The notes beneath the pieces were generated by a model. That model saw nothing but the letters and a program-made list of their open reading frames with translations. It was not told the origin of the DNA and did not search any database. A stretch of 64,000 nt of DNA, taken from Xanthomonas fragariae. Lineage in GTDB: Bacteria > Pseudomonadota > Gammaproteobacteria > Xanthomonadales > Xanthomonadaceae. Every line of letters starts with the position of its first letter. The first letter of the stretch is position 1. Positions 49,396 through 58,160 of the stretch are shown one piece after another. The stretch spans positions 1,240,001 to 1,304,000 of the forward strand of contig NZ_CP071955.1 in assembly GCF_017603965.1 (NCBI RefSeq), written 5' to 3'. Made by a program: the position numbers and the translations under genes.

Positions 49396-49964
49396 GAGTT
49401 GTGTATTCCGTGATCGTTGGTGGTGATGGGTCTGCCGACCCAGTCGGCAACGCAAAATGTAGGGCAACTGCTACGCGCCGCCAATAGGCAAACGATGAAA
49501 CGACACGAAAAAAGCTTCTTTCGACGGGAATTCGTTCACCAGCGGCGGAAAACGTGCACAAAAAGCAGTGATTCGCGCGCGCAGTGCGCGCATTCGCGCA
49601 GTGTCTGACGCACAGCAGCAGGTCGTTTGCGCGAGAAGTTGTGCACGTTCGCGTCTGCGTTGCGGTGTTGCAGGCCACCAAGACTGCCGGCGTTATCGCA
49701 TGGACGTGTGTAGGAGACGACATGTGTTGCTGGTACTGCCAGCGGTTGCAAAAATGCGAGTGCGCTGCATTTGCCAGGAAATCCGTTAACTTCCTTCCGG
49801 CGGGCTGCGGCGTTTTATCTGTTCTGCGCGCCGGCTTTGGCTGGCGACAGGCGCAGGCTCATCGTTGTAGCCACGTTCCGGCTTTACCGTCTCGTTGCGT
49901 TGAGCTCGGTTCTGACCGCTCGCGCGCAGTAGTCAAGAACGCCGCACGCAACTGTGCATCTCCT
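49396..49964. other. Long gene-free spacer between proC and the HU-like gene
   Basis: 569 bp. It must hold the HU-like promoter at its left end. It contains the palindrome GCGCGCAGTGCGCGC (49577-49591) flanked by two TTCGC, and a stretch rich in TGTGCACGTTCGCG. I find no conserved gene, RNA gene or terminator; the frames through it have no recognisable content. Confidence 0.4.
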
Positions 49965-50002
49965 AATCATTGGCAGCCGACAAAATCATTGGCAGCCGAC
50001 AA
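49965..50002. repeat. Perfect 19-bp tandem duplication at the 3' end of proC
   Basis: AATCATTGGCAGCCGACAA occurs twice in direct succession. The unit length is not a multiple of three. A single copy would end the ProC protein at LSAAND; the duplication adds FVGCQ before a new stop. Confidence 0.9.
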
Positions 50003-50836
50003 ACAACGGCCGCGTTCGGTAGCCGCAGCGATCGCTTTGGCGGTGAGCGCTTCGAAGCCGCCAGCCTGGAATGCCTCGATGGCCGCGTGCGTGGTGCCGT
50101 TGGGCGAGGTCACGCGGCGGCGCAGCACATCCGGTGCCTCGCCCGATTCAGTGAGCATGCGCGAGGCGCCGAGCAGCGTTTGCAGCACCAGCGTACGTGC
50201 GGTGTCGGCGGGCAAGCCCTGCGCTTGCGCTGCAGCTTCCATCGCTTCGGCCAGCAGAAAGACATACGCCGGGCCGCTACCGGAAACGGCAGTCACCGCA
50301 TCCATCTGCACTTCGTCCTCGATCCACACGGTCACGCCCGCGCTGTCCAGTAGTTGGGTCGCCTGCGCGCGTTGCGCAGCGGAAACCTGGGGATTGGCGT
50401 ACAAGCCGGTGACGCCGGCACCCAGCAGGGCGGGCGTGTTGGGCATCGCGCGCACCACTGCAGTATTGCCACCCGACCAGCGCTGCAGTTGCGTGGCGGT
50501 GATGCCGGCAGCGATGGAAACCAACAGCGGCTGCTGTGCCTGCGCAAGGTCGGCCAGCTGCGCGCACACCGATGGCAATACCTGCGGCTTGACCGCCAAT
50601 ACCCAGATGTCCGCAGCTTCGACTGCGGCGCGCGCATCTTCTACGGCATGCACGCCGAAGTCGCGTGACAGCGTCTCGCGCAAATCGGCGACCGGCTCGG
50701 CCACACGGATGTTGGCGGCGGGCACGCCTTGCCGGATCAGCCCGGCAATCAGGCTGCGCGCCATATTGCCGCCGCCGACGAAGGCGATCAGCGCAGCGAT
50801 GGAATGCGAAGACGTGGACGAAGCAGGTGTGGTCAT
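49967..50836 (-). CDS. proC: Pyrroline-5-carboxylate reductase
   Basis: 289-aa last enzyme of proline synthesis. The NADP-binding start is AFVGGGNMARSLIAGLI; the conserved C-terminal region has VTAVSGSGPAYVFLLAEAM and VTSPNGTTHAAIEAF. The last five residues come from a 19-bp duplication. It follows yggS on the same strand after 57 bp, a common yggS-proC pairing. Confidence 0.94.
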   Translation of the reverse strand: MTTPASSTSSHSIAALIAFVGGGNMARSLIAGLIRQGVPAANIRVAEPVADLRETLSRDFGVHAVEDARAAVEAADIWVLAVKPQVLPSVCAQLADLAQAQQPLLVSIAAGITATQLQRWSGGNTAVVRAMPNTPALLGAGVTGLYANPQVSAAQRAQATQLLDSAGVTVWIEDEVQMDAVTAVSGSGPAYVFLLAEAMEAAAQAQGLPADTARTLVLQTLLGASRMLTESGEAPDVLRRRVTSPNGTTHAAIEAFQAGGFEALTAKAIAAATERGRCLSAANDFVGCQ

Positions 50837-50893
50837 TACAGCACCTTCAGAACTTTGCTAAGAGGAATTGGCTTCGCGGACGTGCGATGCCGA

Positions 50894-51586
50894 TCAGGCG
50901 GATGCGGCAGACGAGCAATCGCGTGCACCGAACAAGGCTGTGCCGACGCGCACCATGGTGGCGCCGGCCGCGATCGCTTCGGCGAAGTCCGAGCTCATGC
51001 CCATCGACAAGGTGTCCACCTGCCGGTAGCGGCCTTTGAGTTGCTCCAACAGCGCCTGCATGCGGGTAAAAGCGGCGGTGCGAGGTGTCTGTTCGGGGAA
51101 CGGTGCGGGGATTGCCATCAACCCGCGCAGTTGCAATCGCGGCTGCAGCGCAATGGCCTCGGCCAGGCTGTCGATCGCATCCGGAGCGCACCCGTGCTTG
51201 CTATCCTCGTCGTCGATATTGACCTGGATCAGCACATTCAACGGCGCGCGGTCATCCGGGCGATAGCGCGCCAGCAACGGGATCAGTTTGGCGCGGTCCA
51301 CCGTCTGCACCCAATCGAAGCACCGGCTGGCCAGTTCGGCCTTATTGGATTGCAGGTGGCCGATCAGATGCCATTCCAGCCCCAACGTGCGCAGGGCTAC
51401 GATCTTGGCTTCTGCTTCCTGCACGTAATTTTCGCCAAATGCGCGCTGGCCCTGGGCCGCCAGGGCGGCGACGGCGTCGGCCGGCTTTGTCTTGGACACC
51501 GCAAGCAGGCGCACCTCGGCACGCGCGTGCTCGGCAGCTGCCGCATGGATGGCATCGAGAATCTGCTGCAGCGACGAAGCCGGCAC
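50894..51586 (-). CDS. yggS: YggS family PLP homeostasis protein
   Basis: 230-aa single-domain PLP-binding protein. The PLP lysine is in LLAVSKTKPADAV; other motifs are FGENYVQEAEAK, WHLIGHLQSNK and LSMGMSSDFAEAI. The GTG at 51586 has GGGAG 6-7 bases upstream and gives the usual length; a frame opening at 51652 would be too long. It is divergent from pilT and paired with proC. Confidence 0.92.
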   Translation of the reverse strand: MPASSLQQILDAIHAAAAEHARAEVRLLAVSKTKPADAVAALAAQGQRAFGENYVQEAEAKIVALRTLGLEWHLIGHLQSNKAELASRCFDWVQTVDRAKLIPLLARYRPDDRAPLNVLIQVNIDDEDSKHGCAPDAIDSLAEAIALQPRLQLRGLMAIPAPFPEQTPRTAAFTRMQALLEQLKGRYRQVDTLSMGMSSDFAEAIAAGATMVRVGTALFGARDCSSAASA

Positions 51587-51940
51587 GTGGCACTCCCAAA
51601 AGGACGGGAGCGCTATAGTGCCGCCCGCCGATGCTTCCTTCCAGCCGGCCATGCGTTGCGTACCGCCATTGATGCGCCAAAAGCGCTGCCAGATCGCGAT
51701 TGCACCTGTCTTTGGTGTGGTGTGGGCAGCACGACCCGATGCGACCCAACCTGGCCATCGATGCCGAAATCTGCGTCAGGGCAAGCGCCGTGCCTGCGCC
51801 ACGGCCGAAAACCATCACATTCAGCCCGGCGCGCCACTGCCAGCCTGAACCGGCCGGACCGCTTCCTGCCAGCAGCCAGAACGCTATACTGCCGGCCAGG
51901 GGAGTACATTCCAATCGCAGCCTAGGGGAAAAAGCAGCGC
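51587..51940. promoter_or_regulatory. Divergent yggS/pilT promoter region
   Basis: 354 bp with no supported gene. TATACT at 51885-51890 is a good -10 for pilT, about 50 bp before its start. On the other strand, CACTATAG near 51612-51619 is a possible -10 for yggS. No -24/-12 sigma-54 site was seen. Confidence 0.4.
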
Positions 51941-52978
51941 ATGGATATCGCTGAACTATTGGCGTTTTCTGTCAAGAACAAGGCGTCGGACCTGCACCTG
52001 TCTGCAGGCCTGCCGCCGATGATCCGAGTTGATGGCGATGTCCGCCGCATCAATATTCCGGCCCTGGACCATAAACAGGTGCACGCGCTGGTCTACGACA
52101 TCATGTCGGACAAGCAGCGCCGCGATTACGAGGAATTCCTCGAGGTCGACTTCTCGTTCGAAATTCCGTCGCTGGCGCGCTTCCGCGTCAATGCGTTCAA
52201 CCAGAACCGCGGTGCCGGTGCGGTGTTCCGTACCATTCCCTCCGAAGTGCTGACGCTGGAAGACCTTGGCTGCCCACCGATCTTCCGGCAGCTGATCGAT
52301 CAGCCGCAGGGCTTGATCCTGGTCACCGGGCCGACCGGTTCAGGCAAGTCGACCACGCTCGCCGGCATGATCGACTACATCAACAAGAACGAATACGGCC
52401 ACATCCTCACTGTCGAGGATCCGATCGAATTCGTGCACACCTCGCAGAAGTGCCTGATCAATCAGCGCGAAGTGCACCGCGACACGCACGGCTTCAACGA
52501 AGCGTTGCGCTCGGCATTGCGTGAAGATCCGGATATCATCCTGGTCGGCGAGTTGCGCGATCTTGAAACCATCCGCTTGGCACTCACCGCTGCGGAAACC
52601 GGCCATCTGGTGTTCGGTACCCTGCACACCAGCTCGGCGGCCAAGACCATCGACCGCATCATCGACGTTTTCCCGGCCGGCGAAAAACCGATGGTGCGCT
52701 CGATGCTGTCCGAATCCTTGCGCGCGGTGATTTCGCAGGCGCTGCTGAAGAAGGTCGGCGGTGGACGCACCGCCGCCTGGGAAATCATGGTCGGCACCCC
52801 GGCCATCCGTAACCTGATCCGGGAGGACAAGGTGGCGCAGATGTATTCGTCGATCCAGACCGGCCAGCAGTACGGCATGCAGACGCTGGATCAGCATTTA
52901 CAGGACCTGATCAAACGCAGCCTGATCACGCGCAACCAAGCACGCGAATACGCCAAGGACAAGCGGATATTCGAGTAG
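51941..52978 (+). CDS. pilT: Type IV pilus retraction ATPase PilT
   Basis: 345-aa hexameric secretion-ATPase-family motor that retracts type IV pili. Walker A is GPTGSGKST (residues 130-138), the Asp box TVEDPIEFVH, Walker B EDPDIILVGELRD and the His box TGHLVFGTLHTSSA. The PilT-specific C-terminal AIRNLIRE motif is intact, distinguishing it from PilU. It is followed by pilU after a 121-bp spacer with a strong hairpin. Confidence 0.96.
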   Translation: MDIAELLAFSVKNKASDLHLSAGLPPMIRVDGDVRRINIPALDHKQVHALVYDIMSDKQRRDYEEFLEVDFSFEIPSLARFRVNAFNQNRGAGAVFRTIPSEVLTLEDLGCPPIFRQLIDQPQGLILVTGPTGSGKSTTLAGMIDYINKNEYGHILTVEDPIEFVHTSQKCLINQREVHRDTHGFNEALRSALREDPDIILVGELRDLETIRLALTAAETGHLVFGTLHTSSAAKTIDRIIDVFPAGEKPMVRSMLSESLRAVISQALLKKVGGGRTAAWEIMVGTPAIRNLIREDKVAQMYSSIQTGQQYGMQTLDQHLQDLIKRSLITRNQAREYAKDKRIFE

Positions 52979-52994
52979 ACGGGATTCGGGAGAC

Positions 52995-53066
52995 GGGATT
53001 GGGGATTCGCAAAAGCGGATCTCCTACTGATCTCAGGACAGTCCGCTCTTACGAATCCCCAATCCC
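52995..53066. repeat. Heptamer-armed hairpin element between pilT and pilU
   Basis: Left arm 52995-53019 (GGGATTGGGGATTCGCAAAA then GCGGA) pairs with right arm 53042-53066 (TCCGCTCTTACGAATCCCCA then ATCCC) at 23 of 25 positions, loop 22 bases. Extra heptamers (GGGATTC, GATTCTCC) flank it. It is the cleanest example of this family in the window. Confidence 0.75.
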
Positions 53067-53099
53067 GATTCTCCATTCCCGGCTCCGAAGGAGCACGCT

Positions 53100-54230
53100 A
53101 TGAGTACCATCGACTTCACCTCCTTCCTCAAGCTGATGGCGCATCAGAAGGCGTCGGACCTGTTTATCACTTCGGGAATGCCGCCGGCGATCAAGGTTAA
53201 TGGGAAGATCAGTCCGATCACCCAGACCCCGTTGACCGCGCAGCAGAGCCGCGACCTTGTGTTGAATGTGATGACCACATTGCAGCGCGAAGAGTTCGAA
53301 AAGACCCACGAGTGCAATTTCGCCATTGGCGTGTCCGGGGTGGGGCGTTTTCGTGTGAGCTGTTTTTATCAGCGCAACCAGGTCGGCATGGTGCTGCGGC
53401 GGATTGAAACGCGTATTCCCACCGTCGACGAATTGAGTCTGCCGCCGGTGATCAAGACGCTGGCAATGACCAAGCGCGGCATCATCGTTTTTGTCGGTGC
53501 CACCGGTACCGGTAAGTCGACCTCGCTGGCAGCGATGATCGGCTACCGCAACCAGAATTCCACCGGGCACATCATCACCATCGAAGACCCGATCGAATTC
53601 GTGCACAAGCACGAGGGTTGCATCATCACCCAGCGTGAAGTCGGAATCGACACCGATAGCTGGGAAAATGCTCTGAAAAATACCCTGCGCCAGGCACCGG
53701 ATGTGATCATGATCGGCGAGGTGCGCACCCGCGAAGGCATGGACCACGCGATTGCCTTCGCCGAAACCGGTCATCTGGTGCTGTGCACGCTGCATGCCAA
53801 TAACGCCAACCAGGCGATGGACCGCATCGTCAACTTCTTCCCGGACGAGCGCCGCAACCAGCTGCTGATGGATCTGTCGCTGAATCTCAAGGGCGTGATC
53901 GCGCAGCAGTTGATTCCGACCCCGGATGGACGCAGCCGTCGCGTGGCGATGGAAATCCTGCTGGGCACGCCGTTGGTGCAGGACTACATCCGCGACGGCG
54001 AGATCCACAAGCTCAAGGAGATCATGAAGGAGTCCACAAACCTGGGCATGCGCACCTTCGATCAGAGCCTGTTCGAGCTCTACCAGGCCGGTGAAATCAG
54101 CTACGAAGACGCGCTGCGCTACGCCGACTCGCAGAACGAGGTTCGCCTGCGCATCAAGCTCTCGCAGGGTGGTGATGCCAAGACGCTGTCGCAGGGCCTG
54201 GACGGCGTGGAAATTGCCGAAGTTCGGTGA
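53100..54230 (+). CDS. pilU: PilT-like ATPase PilU
   Basis: 376-aa accessory retraction ATPase. Walker A is GATGTGKST, Walker B APDVIMIGEVRT, and the His box TGHLVLCTLHANNA. The PilT AIRNLIRE motif is replaced by GTPLVQDYIRDGEIHKLKEI, as expected for PilU. It ends with a longer C-terminal tail than PilT. It probably supports PilT during high-force retraction. Confidence 0.95.
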   Translation: MSTIDFTSFLKLMAHQKASDLFITSGMPPAIKVNGKISPITQTPLTAQQSRDLVLNVMTTLQREEFEKTHECNFAIGVSGVGRFRVSCFYQRNQVGMVLRRIETRIPTVDELSLPPVIKTLAMTKRGIIVFVGATGTGKSTSLAAMIGYRNQNSTGHIITIEDPIEFVHKHEGCIITQREVGIDTDSWENALKNTLRQAPDVIMIGEVRTREGMDHAIAFAETGHLVLCTLHANNANQAMDRIVNFFPDERRNQLLMDLSLNLKGVIAQQLIPTPDGRSRRVAMEILLGTPLVQDYIRDGEIHKLKEIMKESTNLGMRTFDQSLFELYQAGEISYEDALRYADSQNEVRLRIKLSQGGDAKTLSQGLDGVEIAEVR

Positions 54231-54362
54231 GGCCGACAGCGGTCATGCATTCGGGGTGGTGTTTGTGCTGGTCAATCCCGTTCTATTTTTACAGCCGCTA
54301 CTAGAGCGCCGCTAGCATTGGCCAGGCCGGCATGGACGGCAAGCAGTCGTTGTTCGTTGCTC

Positions 54363-54511
54363 TTAGAGCGGCTAACAAAACTACTGAGCCGCTGCCAGGC
54401 GGGCGCAGCCGGTGCTCGTAATCTGCATTACCCCCCTTACACGCGCTGCGTTCACTCAGCGCCGCCCGCACCCACCTGGCGATTGCTTGTCAGGTTTTGT
54501 TAGCCACTCCT
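54363..54511 (-). repeat. MITE-like dispersed element, copy E
   Basis: About 149 bp with ends TTAGAGCGGCTAACAAAACT and AGGTTTTGTTAGCCACTCC; the right end has drifted. Same orientation as copy A. Its right end overlaps the last codons of tag and supplies that gene's TAA stop. Confidence 0.75.
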
Positions 54512-55057
54512 GGAAGGCTGCTGCGCTTGCATCCACGGCGGCAAAAGCGCCTGGATCCGCGCAAACGCCGGGCAGTCGGCATGGTGCGCGCCGGACAGGT
54601 AGCCCAGGCTCATCAGGAACTCGCCGGTGATTTCGCCGCCAGTGAAGCAGAAGGTCTTCCTAAACAGCTTGATCCAGTCCGGCTTGTCGAGCGGATGGTG
54701 CGCGTCCAGCCATTGCGCAAAGCTGCCATGCGAGCTGCGCAGGCTCTGGATGGCTTGAGCGTTGTGGATCGCCGCCAAGACCTTTAGTCGGTTGCGGATG
54801 ATGCCGGCGTCGCCTATCAGCCGGGCAAGGTCGGTTTCGCCGTACGCTGCCACCGTGTCCACATCGAAACCGTCGTAGGCGCGTTGGAAGTTGCTGCGTT
54901 TACGCAGGATGGTTTCCCAGCTCAGTCCTGCCTGATTGATCTCCAGCACCAGCCGCTCGAGCAGCTTGCGCTCGTCGCGTTGCGGAAAACCGTATTCGTG
55001 GTCGTGGTAGTGGCCGTGGACCGGATGGCCTGGCGCGATGCTGCAATAGCTACTCAT
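54500..55057 (-). CDS. tag: DNA-3-methyladenine glycosylase I
   Basis: 185-aa constitutive base-excision glycosylase for 3-methyladenine. Zinc ligands are seen at the start (MSSYCSIAPGHPVHGHYHDHEYG) and end (SGAHHADCPAF). The catalytic Glu is in QAGLSWETIL. The start at 55057 begins the family homology. The C-terminal SRSG and stop lie in a MITE-like element, so the original end was replaced. Confidence 0.94.
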   Translation of the reverse strand: MSSYCSIAPGHPVHGHYHDHEYGFPQRDERKLLERLVLEINQAGLSWETILRKRSNFQRAYDGFDVDTVAAYGETDLARLIGDAGIIRNRLKVLAAIHNAQAIQSLRSSHGSFAQWLDAHHPLDKPDWIKLFRKTFCFTGGEITGEFLMSLGYLSGAHHADCPAFARIQALLPPWMQAQQPSRSG

Positions 55058-55351
55058 GGGATTGCCTTTGATCGGTATGCGGCGTTGGTGGGCGCGACGT
55101 CGCAGCGGGTCGTTCCTGACGCCCGCACGGCCTGCCAGCTGCGCGTTGGAAAGTTCGCCGCGCGCCGGCGCAATGCATCGCGTGCGGTATGGGGCAGCGT
55201 TGGTCCCTACAATCTGAACGCGCAGGACCGGCGTGGCAGGGGCACAGCGGCGTGGCAATCGATCGGCAACTTATGCAGTCCATTGGCGCCAGCAAGTGTC
55301 ATGTATGGCAGCGGCTCTGCGCGCGGCGGAGCGAACGGCTAGAATACGCTC

Positions 55352-55918
55352 ATGTCCGTTTTGCCCACGCCTCTGGCCAACCAACTGCTGATCGCGCTTC
55401 CGGCGCTGTCCGATCCCACCTTTTCGCGCAGCGTCGCGCTGATCTGTCAGCACGACGAAAACGGCGCGATGGGAGTGCTGGTCAACCGGCCCTCCGAATA
55501 CACCCTGGGCGAAGTGCTGTCGCAGATGGGCATCGACACCGCCGACGAGCATCTGCGCGAGCAGATCGTGCTCAGCGGCGGGCCTGTGCACCCGGAGCGC
55601 GGCTTCGTGATCCACGACGATGCGCGCGAGTGGGATTCCAGTCTGGAAGTGGGGCAGGGCGTCTATCTGACCACCTCGCGTGACATTCTTGAGGCCATGG
55701 CGGCTGGCGAAGGCCCGCACAACGCGCTGGTGGCGCTGGGCTGCGCCGGCTGGGGCGCGGGGCAACTGGAGTTCGAACTGGGCGAGAACAGTTGGCTCAC
55801 TGCGCCGTCGGATGCCAACGTCTTGTTCGCCACCGCGCTGGCAGACCGCTGGCAGACCGCTGCCGGGCGCATCGGCGTGGACCTGTTTCGGCTGACGGAT
55901 TATTCCGGGCATGCCTGA
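55352..55918 (+). CDS. YqgE/AlgH family protein
   Basis: 188 aa with the UPF0301 start [40 protein letters not shown] and the later [15 protein letters not shown] block. The biochemical function is unknown. It overlaps ruvX by 8 bp; yqgE-yqgF(ruvX)-pyrB is a conserved operon in Gammaproteobacteria and continues here. Confidence 0.94.
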   Translation: MSVLPTPLANQLLIALPALSDPTFSRSVALICQHDENGAMGVLVNRPSEYTLGEVLSQMGIDTADEHLREQIVLSGGPVHPERGFVIHDDAREWDSSLEVGQGVYLTTSRDILEAMAAGEGPHNALVALGCAGWGAGQLEFELGENSWLTAPSDANVLFATALADRWQTAAGRIGVDLFRLTDYSGHA

Positions 55919-56378
55919 GACGGGCGCGATCCGCCCTGATGGCACGGTGCTGGGCTTCGACGTGGGGTCGCGACGTATCGGTGTGGCCGTTGGCACTGCG
56001 CTGGGCGCCGGCGCGCGCGCGGTTGCCGTCATCAATGTGCATGCCAGCGGCCCCGACTGGGTCGCGCTGGACCGGGTGCAGAAGCAATGGCGCCCCAACG
56101 GTCTGTTGGTCGGCGACCCCCTGACCCTGGATGACAAAAACCAACCCGCACGCAAGCGTGCGCATGCATTTGCACGCGAACTGCGTGAGCGCTATGCGCT
56201 GCCTGTGGTGTTGATCGACGAGCGGTCCAGTTCGGTCGAAGCTGCGCAGCGTTTCGCGCGCGAGCGCGCCGGTGGCCGCAAGCGCCGCCGCGATGCCGAA
56301 GCGCTGGACGCGATGGCAGCTGCGGTGATCGTCGAACGCTGGTTGGCCGCGCCCGACCAAGCCACTTCTCTTCCTTAA
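55911..56378 (+). CDS. ruvX: Holliday junction resolvase-like nuclease RuvX (YqgF)
   Basis: 155-aa RNase H-fold protein. Catalytic acidic residues are in [15 protein letters not shown] (first Asp), [12 protein letters not shown], and [14 protein letters not shown] (last Asp). Family members process pre-16S rRNA or resolve junctions. It is the middle gene of the yqgE-ruvX-pyrB operon. Confidence 0.93.
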   Translation: MPETGAIRPDGTVLGFDVGSRRIGVAVGTALGAGARAVAVINVHASGPDWVALDRVQKQWRPNGLLVGDPLTLDDKNQPARKRAHAFARELRERYALPVVLIDERSSSVEAAQRFARERAGGRKRRRDAEALDAMAAAVIVERWLAAPDQATSLP

Positions 56379-56391
56379 CTCCCGACCTGCG

Positions 56392-57339
56392 ATGACCACC
56401 ATGCAACTCGATTCGGATGGACGCCTGCGCCACCTGCTCACCCTGGAAGGACTGCCGCGCGCCACGCTGCTGCAGCTGCTCGATCGTGCCGGCCAGATCC
56501 GCGACGCGGCAGTGGGGCGCGTCGGCAAGCGCAGCGTGCTGGCCGGCACTGCGGTGTGCACGCTGTTCTTTGAACCGTCCACACGCACGCGCAGCTCGTT
56601 TCATCTCGCCGCGCAGCGGCTGGGCGCGGACGTAATCAATTTCGATGCGTCCACGTCATCGACCCGCAAAGGCGAGACCGCGCGCGACACCTTAAAGAAT
56701 CTTGAGGCGATGGGCGTGCGTGGCTTTGTGGTGCGCCATCCCGACGACGGCGCAGTAGAAGCGCTGGCCGAGGCCGCAGGCGAGGGTACTGCGCTGATCA
56801 ATGCCGGCGACGGAAGCAGCGCGCATCCCACCCAGGGCCTGCTCGACATGCTCACCCTGCGCCAGGCCAAGGGCACCGATTTTTCCAAGCTCAAGGTGGT
56901 AATCGTCGGCGACGTGAAGCACTCGCGTGTTGCACGCTCGGACCTGCACGCATTGCGCACGCTGGGCGCCGGCGAGATCCGTGTCTGTGGCCCGGGCAGC
57001 CTGCTGCCCGACGACGACATGCTGGACGGCTGCGTTGTCGGTCAGGATTTCGACTCCATGCTCGAAGGCGTCGACGCACTGATGATGCTGCGCCTGCAGC
57101 GCGAGCGCATGGAAGAAGGCCTGGTGCCTTCGCTGGAGCACTACCACGCCCAATACGGGCTCACCCGCGAGCGCCTGGCGCGTGCCGGCCGCGATGCAGC
57201 GGTGCTACACCCGGGCCCGATCAACCGCGGCGTTGAAATCACCGACGAAGTCGCCGATGGCGCGCAATCGTGCGTGTTGCGCCAGGTCGCCAACGGCGTC
57301 GCCGTGCGCATGGCGGTGCTGGAAACCCTGCTCGGGTAA
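56392..57339 (+). CDS. pyrB: Aspartate carbamoyltransferase catalytic subunit
   Basis: 315-aa enzyme for the second step of pyrimidine synthesis. Carbamoyl-phosphate binding motif FFEPSTRTRSSF, aspartate-loop STSSTRKGET, and HPGPINRGVEI are intact. No pyrI regulatory subunit follows and no pyrC-like pseudo-subunit is adjacent. It starts 13 bp after ruvX. Confidence 0.96.
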   Translation: MTTMQLDSDGRLRHLLTLEGLPRATLLQLLDRAGQIRDAAVGRVGKRSVLAGTAVCTLFFEPSTRTRSSFHLAAQRLGADVINFDASTSSTRKGETARDTLKNLEAMGVRGFVVRHPDDGAVEALAEAAGEGTALINAGDGSSAHPTQGLLDMLTLRQAKGTDFSKLKVVIVGDVKHSRVARSDLHALRTLGAGEIRVCGPGSLLPDDDMLDGCVVGQDFDSMLEGVDALMMLRLQRERMEEGLVPSLEHYHAQYGLTRERLARAGRDAAVLHPGPINRGVEITDEVADGAQSCVLRQVANGVAVRMAVLETLLG

Positions 57340-57352
57340 GCGAGCCCAGCAA

Positions 57353-57406
57353 CACGACCGCGTACACAGCGTGCACAACCGCGTACACAGGAAGTGGCGC
57401 GGTCGT
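57353..57406 (+). terminator. Inverted repeat after pyrB, possible terminator
   Basis: ACGACCGCG and CGCGGTCGT are perfectly complementary, about 36 bases apart. Between them CCGCGTACACA occurs twice as a direct repeat. There is no long T-run, so termination is uncertain. Confidence 0.35.
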
Positions 57407-57463
57407 TCTCCAAGTAATGTGTCTCCCACGCACACAGCAGAAGCCACCTTGCTTAGCGAAATC

Positions 57464-57513
57464 CGCGGATGATCTGCTTTTACGATGCCCGATGCCCGAT
57501 GCCCGATGCCCGG
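57464..57513. repeat. Half of a heptamer-armed element (GATGCCC type)
   Basis: GGATGATCTGCTTTTACGAT is followed by four tandem GATGCCC heptamers (57484-57511). It has the same form as the right arms at 53042 and 40640 (GCTTTTACGA then C-rich heptamers), but no left arm is seen. Confidence 0.5.
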
Positions 57514-57573
57514 CACCACGTCGTAACAAGCGCCCGCCTATCGTGGTTGTCCCTTTCATCGCAGGAGACCGCA

Positions 57574-58008
57574 ATGGGTATTTCACGTCACGCCACCGCG
57601 CACTGGGAAGGCGACCTCAAGACCGGCAAAGGCCAGCTCAACACGCCGCAAAGCGGGCTGCTGGACAACACCCGCTATGCCTTCAGCAGCCGCTTCGGTG
57701 ACGAGAAGGGCACCAATCCTGAAGAGCTTATTGCTGCTGCGCATGCCGGCTGCTTCACTATGGCGCTGTCTGCGCAGTTGACCGAAGCAGGTTTTCCGCC
57801 GATCTCGCTGGACACGCGCGCCGACGTGGATCTGTCGATGGAAGGTGGCCCACAGCTGTCGCAGATCCGGCTCAAGCTCAAGGCCGTGGTGCCGGGTATC
57901 GACGAAGCTAGGTTCCGCGAACTGGCCAATACCGCCAAGAAGAATTGCCCGGTGTCCAAGGCACTGAGCGCGGTGCCGATGAGCCTGGAGACCGAATTTT
58001 CCAGCTGA
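57574..58008 (+). CDS. osmC: OsmC/Ohr-family peroxiredoxin
   Basis: 144-aa peroxidase of the OsmC branch. The two catalytic cysteines are in AAHAGCFTMALS and KNCPVSKAL; the N-terminal segment ATAHWEGDLKTGKGQ is typical of OsmC rather than Ohr. The ATG at 57574 has AGGAGA upstream. It protects against organic hydroperoxides. Confidence 0.93.
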   Translation: MGISRHATAHWEGDLKTGKGQLNTPQSGLLDNTRYAFSSRFGDEKGTNPEELIAAAHAGCFTMALSAQLTEAGFPPISLDTRADVDLSMEGGPQLSQIRLKLKAVVPGIDEARFRELANTAKKNCPVSKALSAVPMSLETEFSS

Positions 58009-58160
58009 TTCTGACAAGGCTGAAGCGCGCCGGTGCAACATGCCGGCGCGCGCAGCTGGCGGCTACCTTAATAGGGCTTTGTGCGGGCGGTGTGGTTCAG
58101 GGCGGTTTCACTGGCGCAAGCCGAGCATCGGCAGCGTGTTCTCCCTATGAAGCTGCTGCA

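Noticed and set aside
49572..49597. Possible PIP box TTCGC-N16-TTCGC on the plus strand
   Set aside because: Spacer is 16 rather than 15, no -10 element lies 30-32 bases downstream, no plus-strand gene follows, and the spacing comes from a GCGC palindrome.
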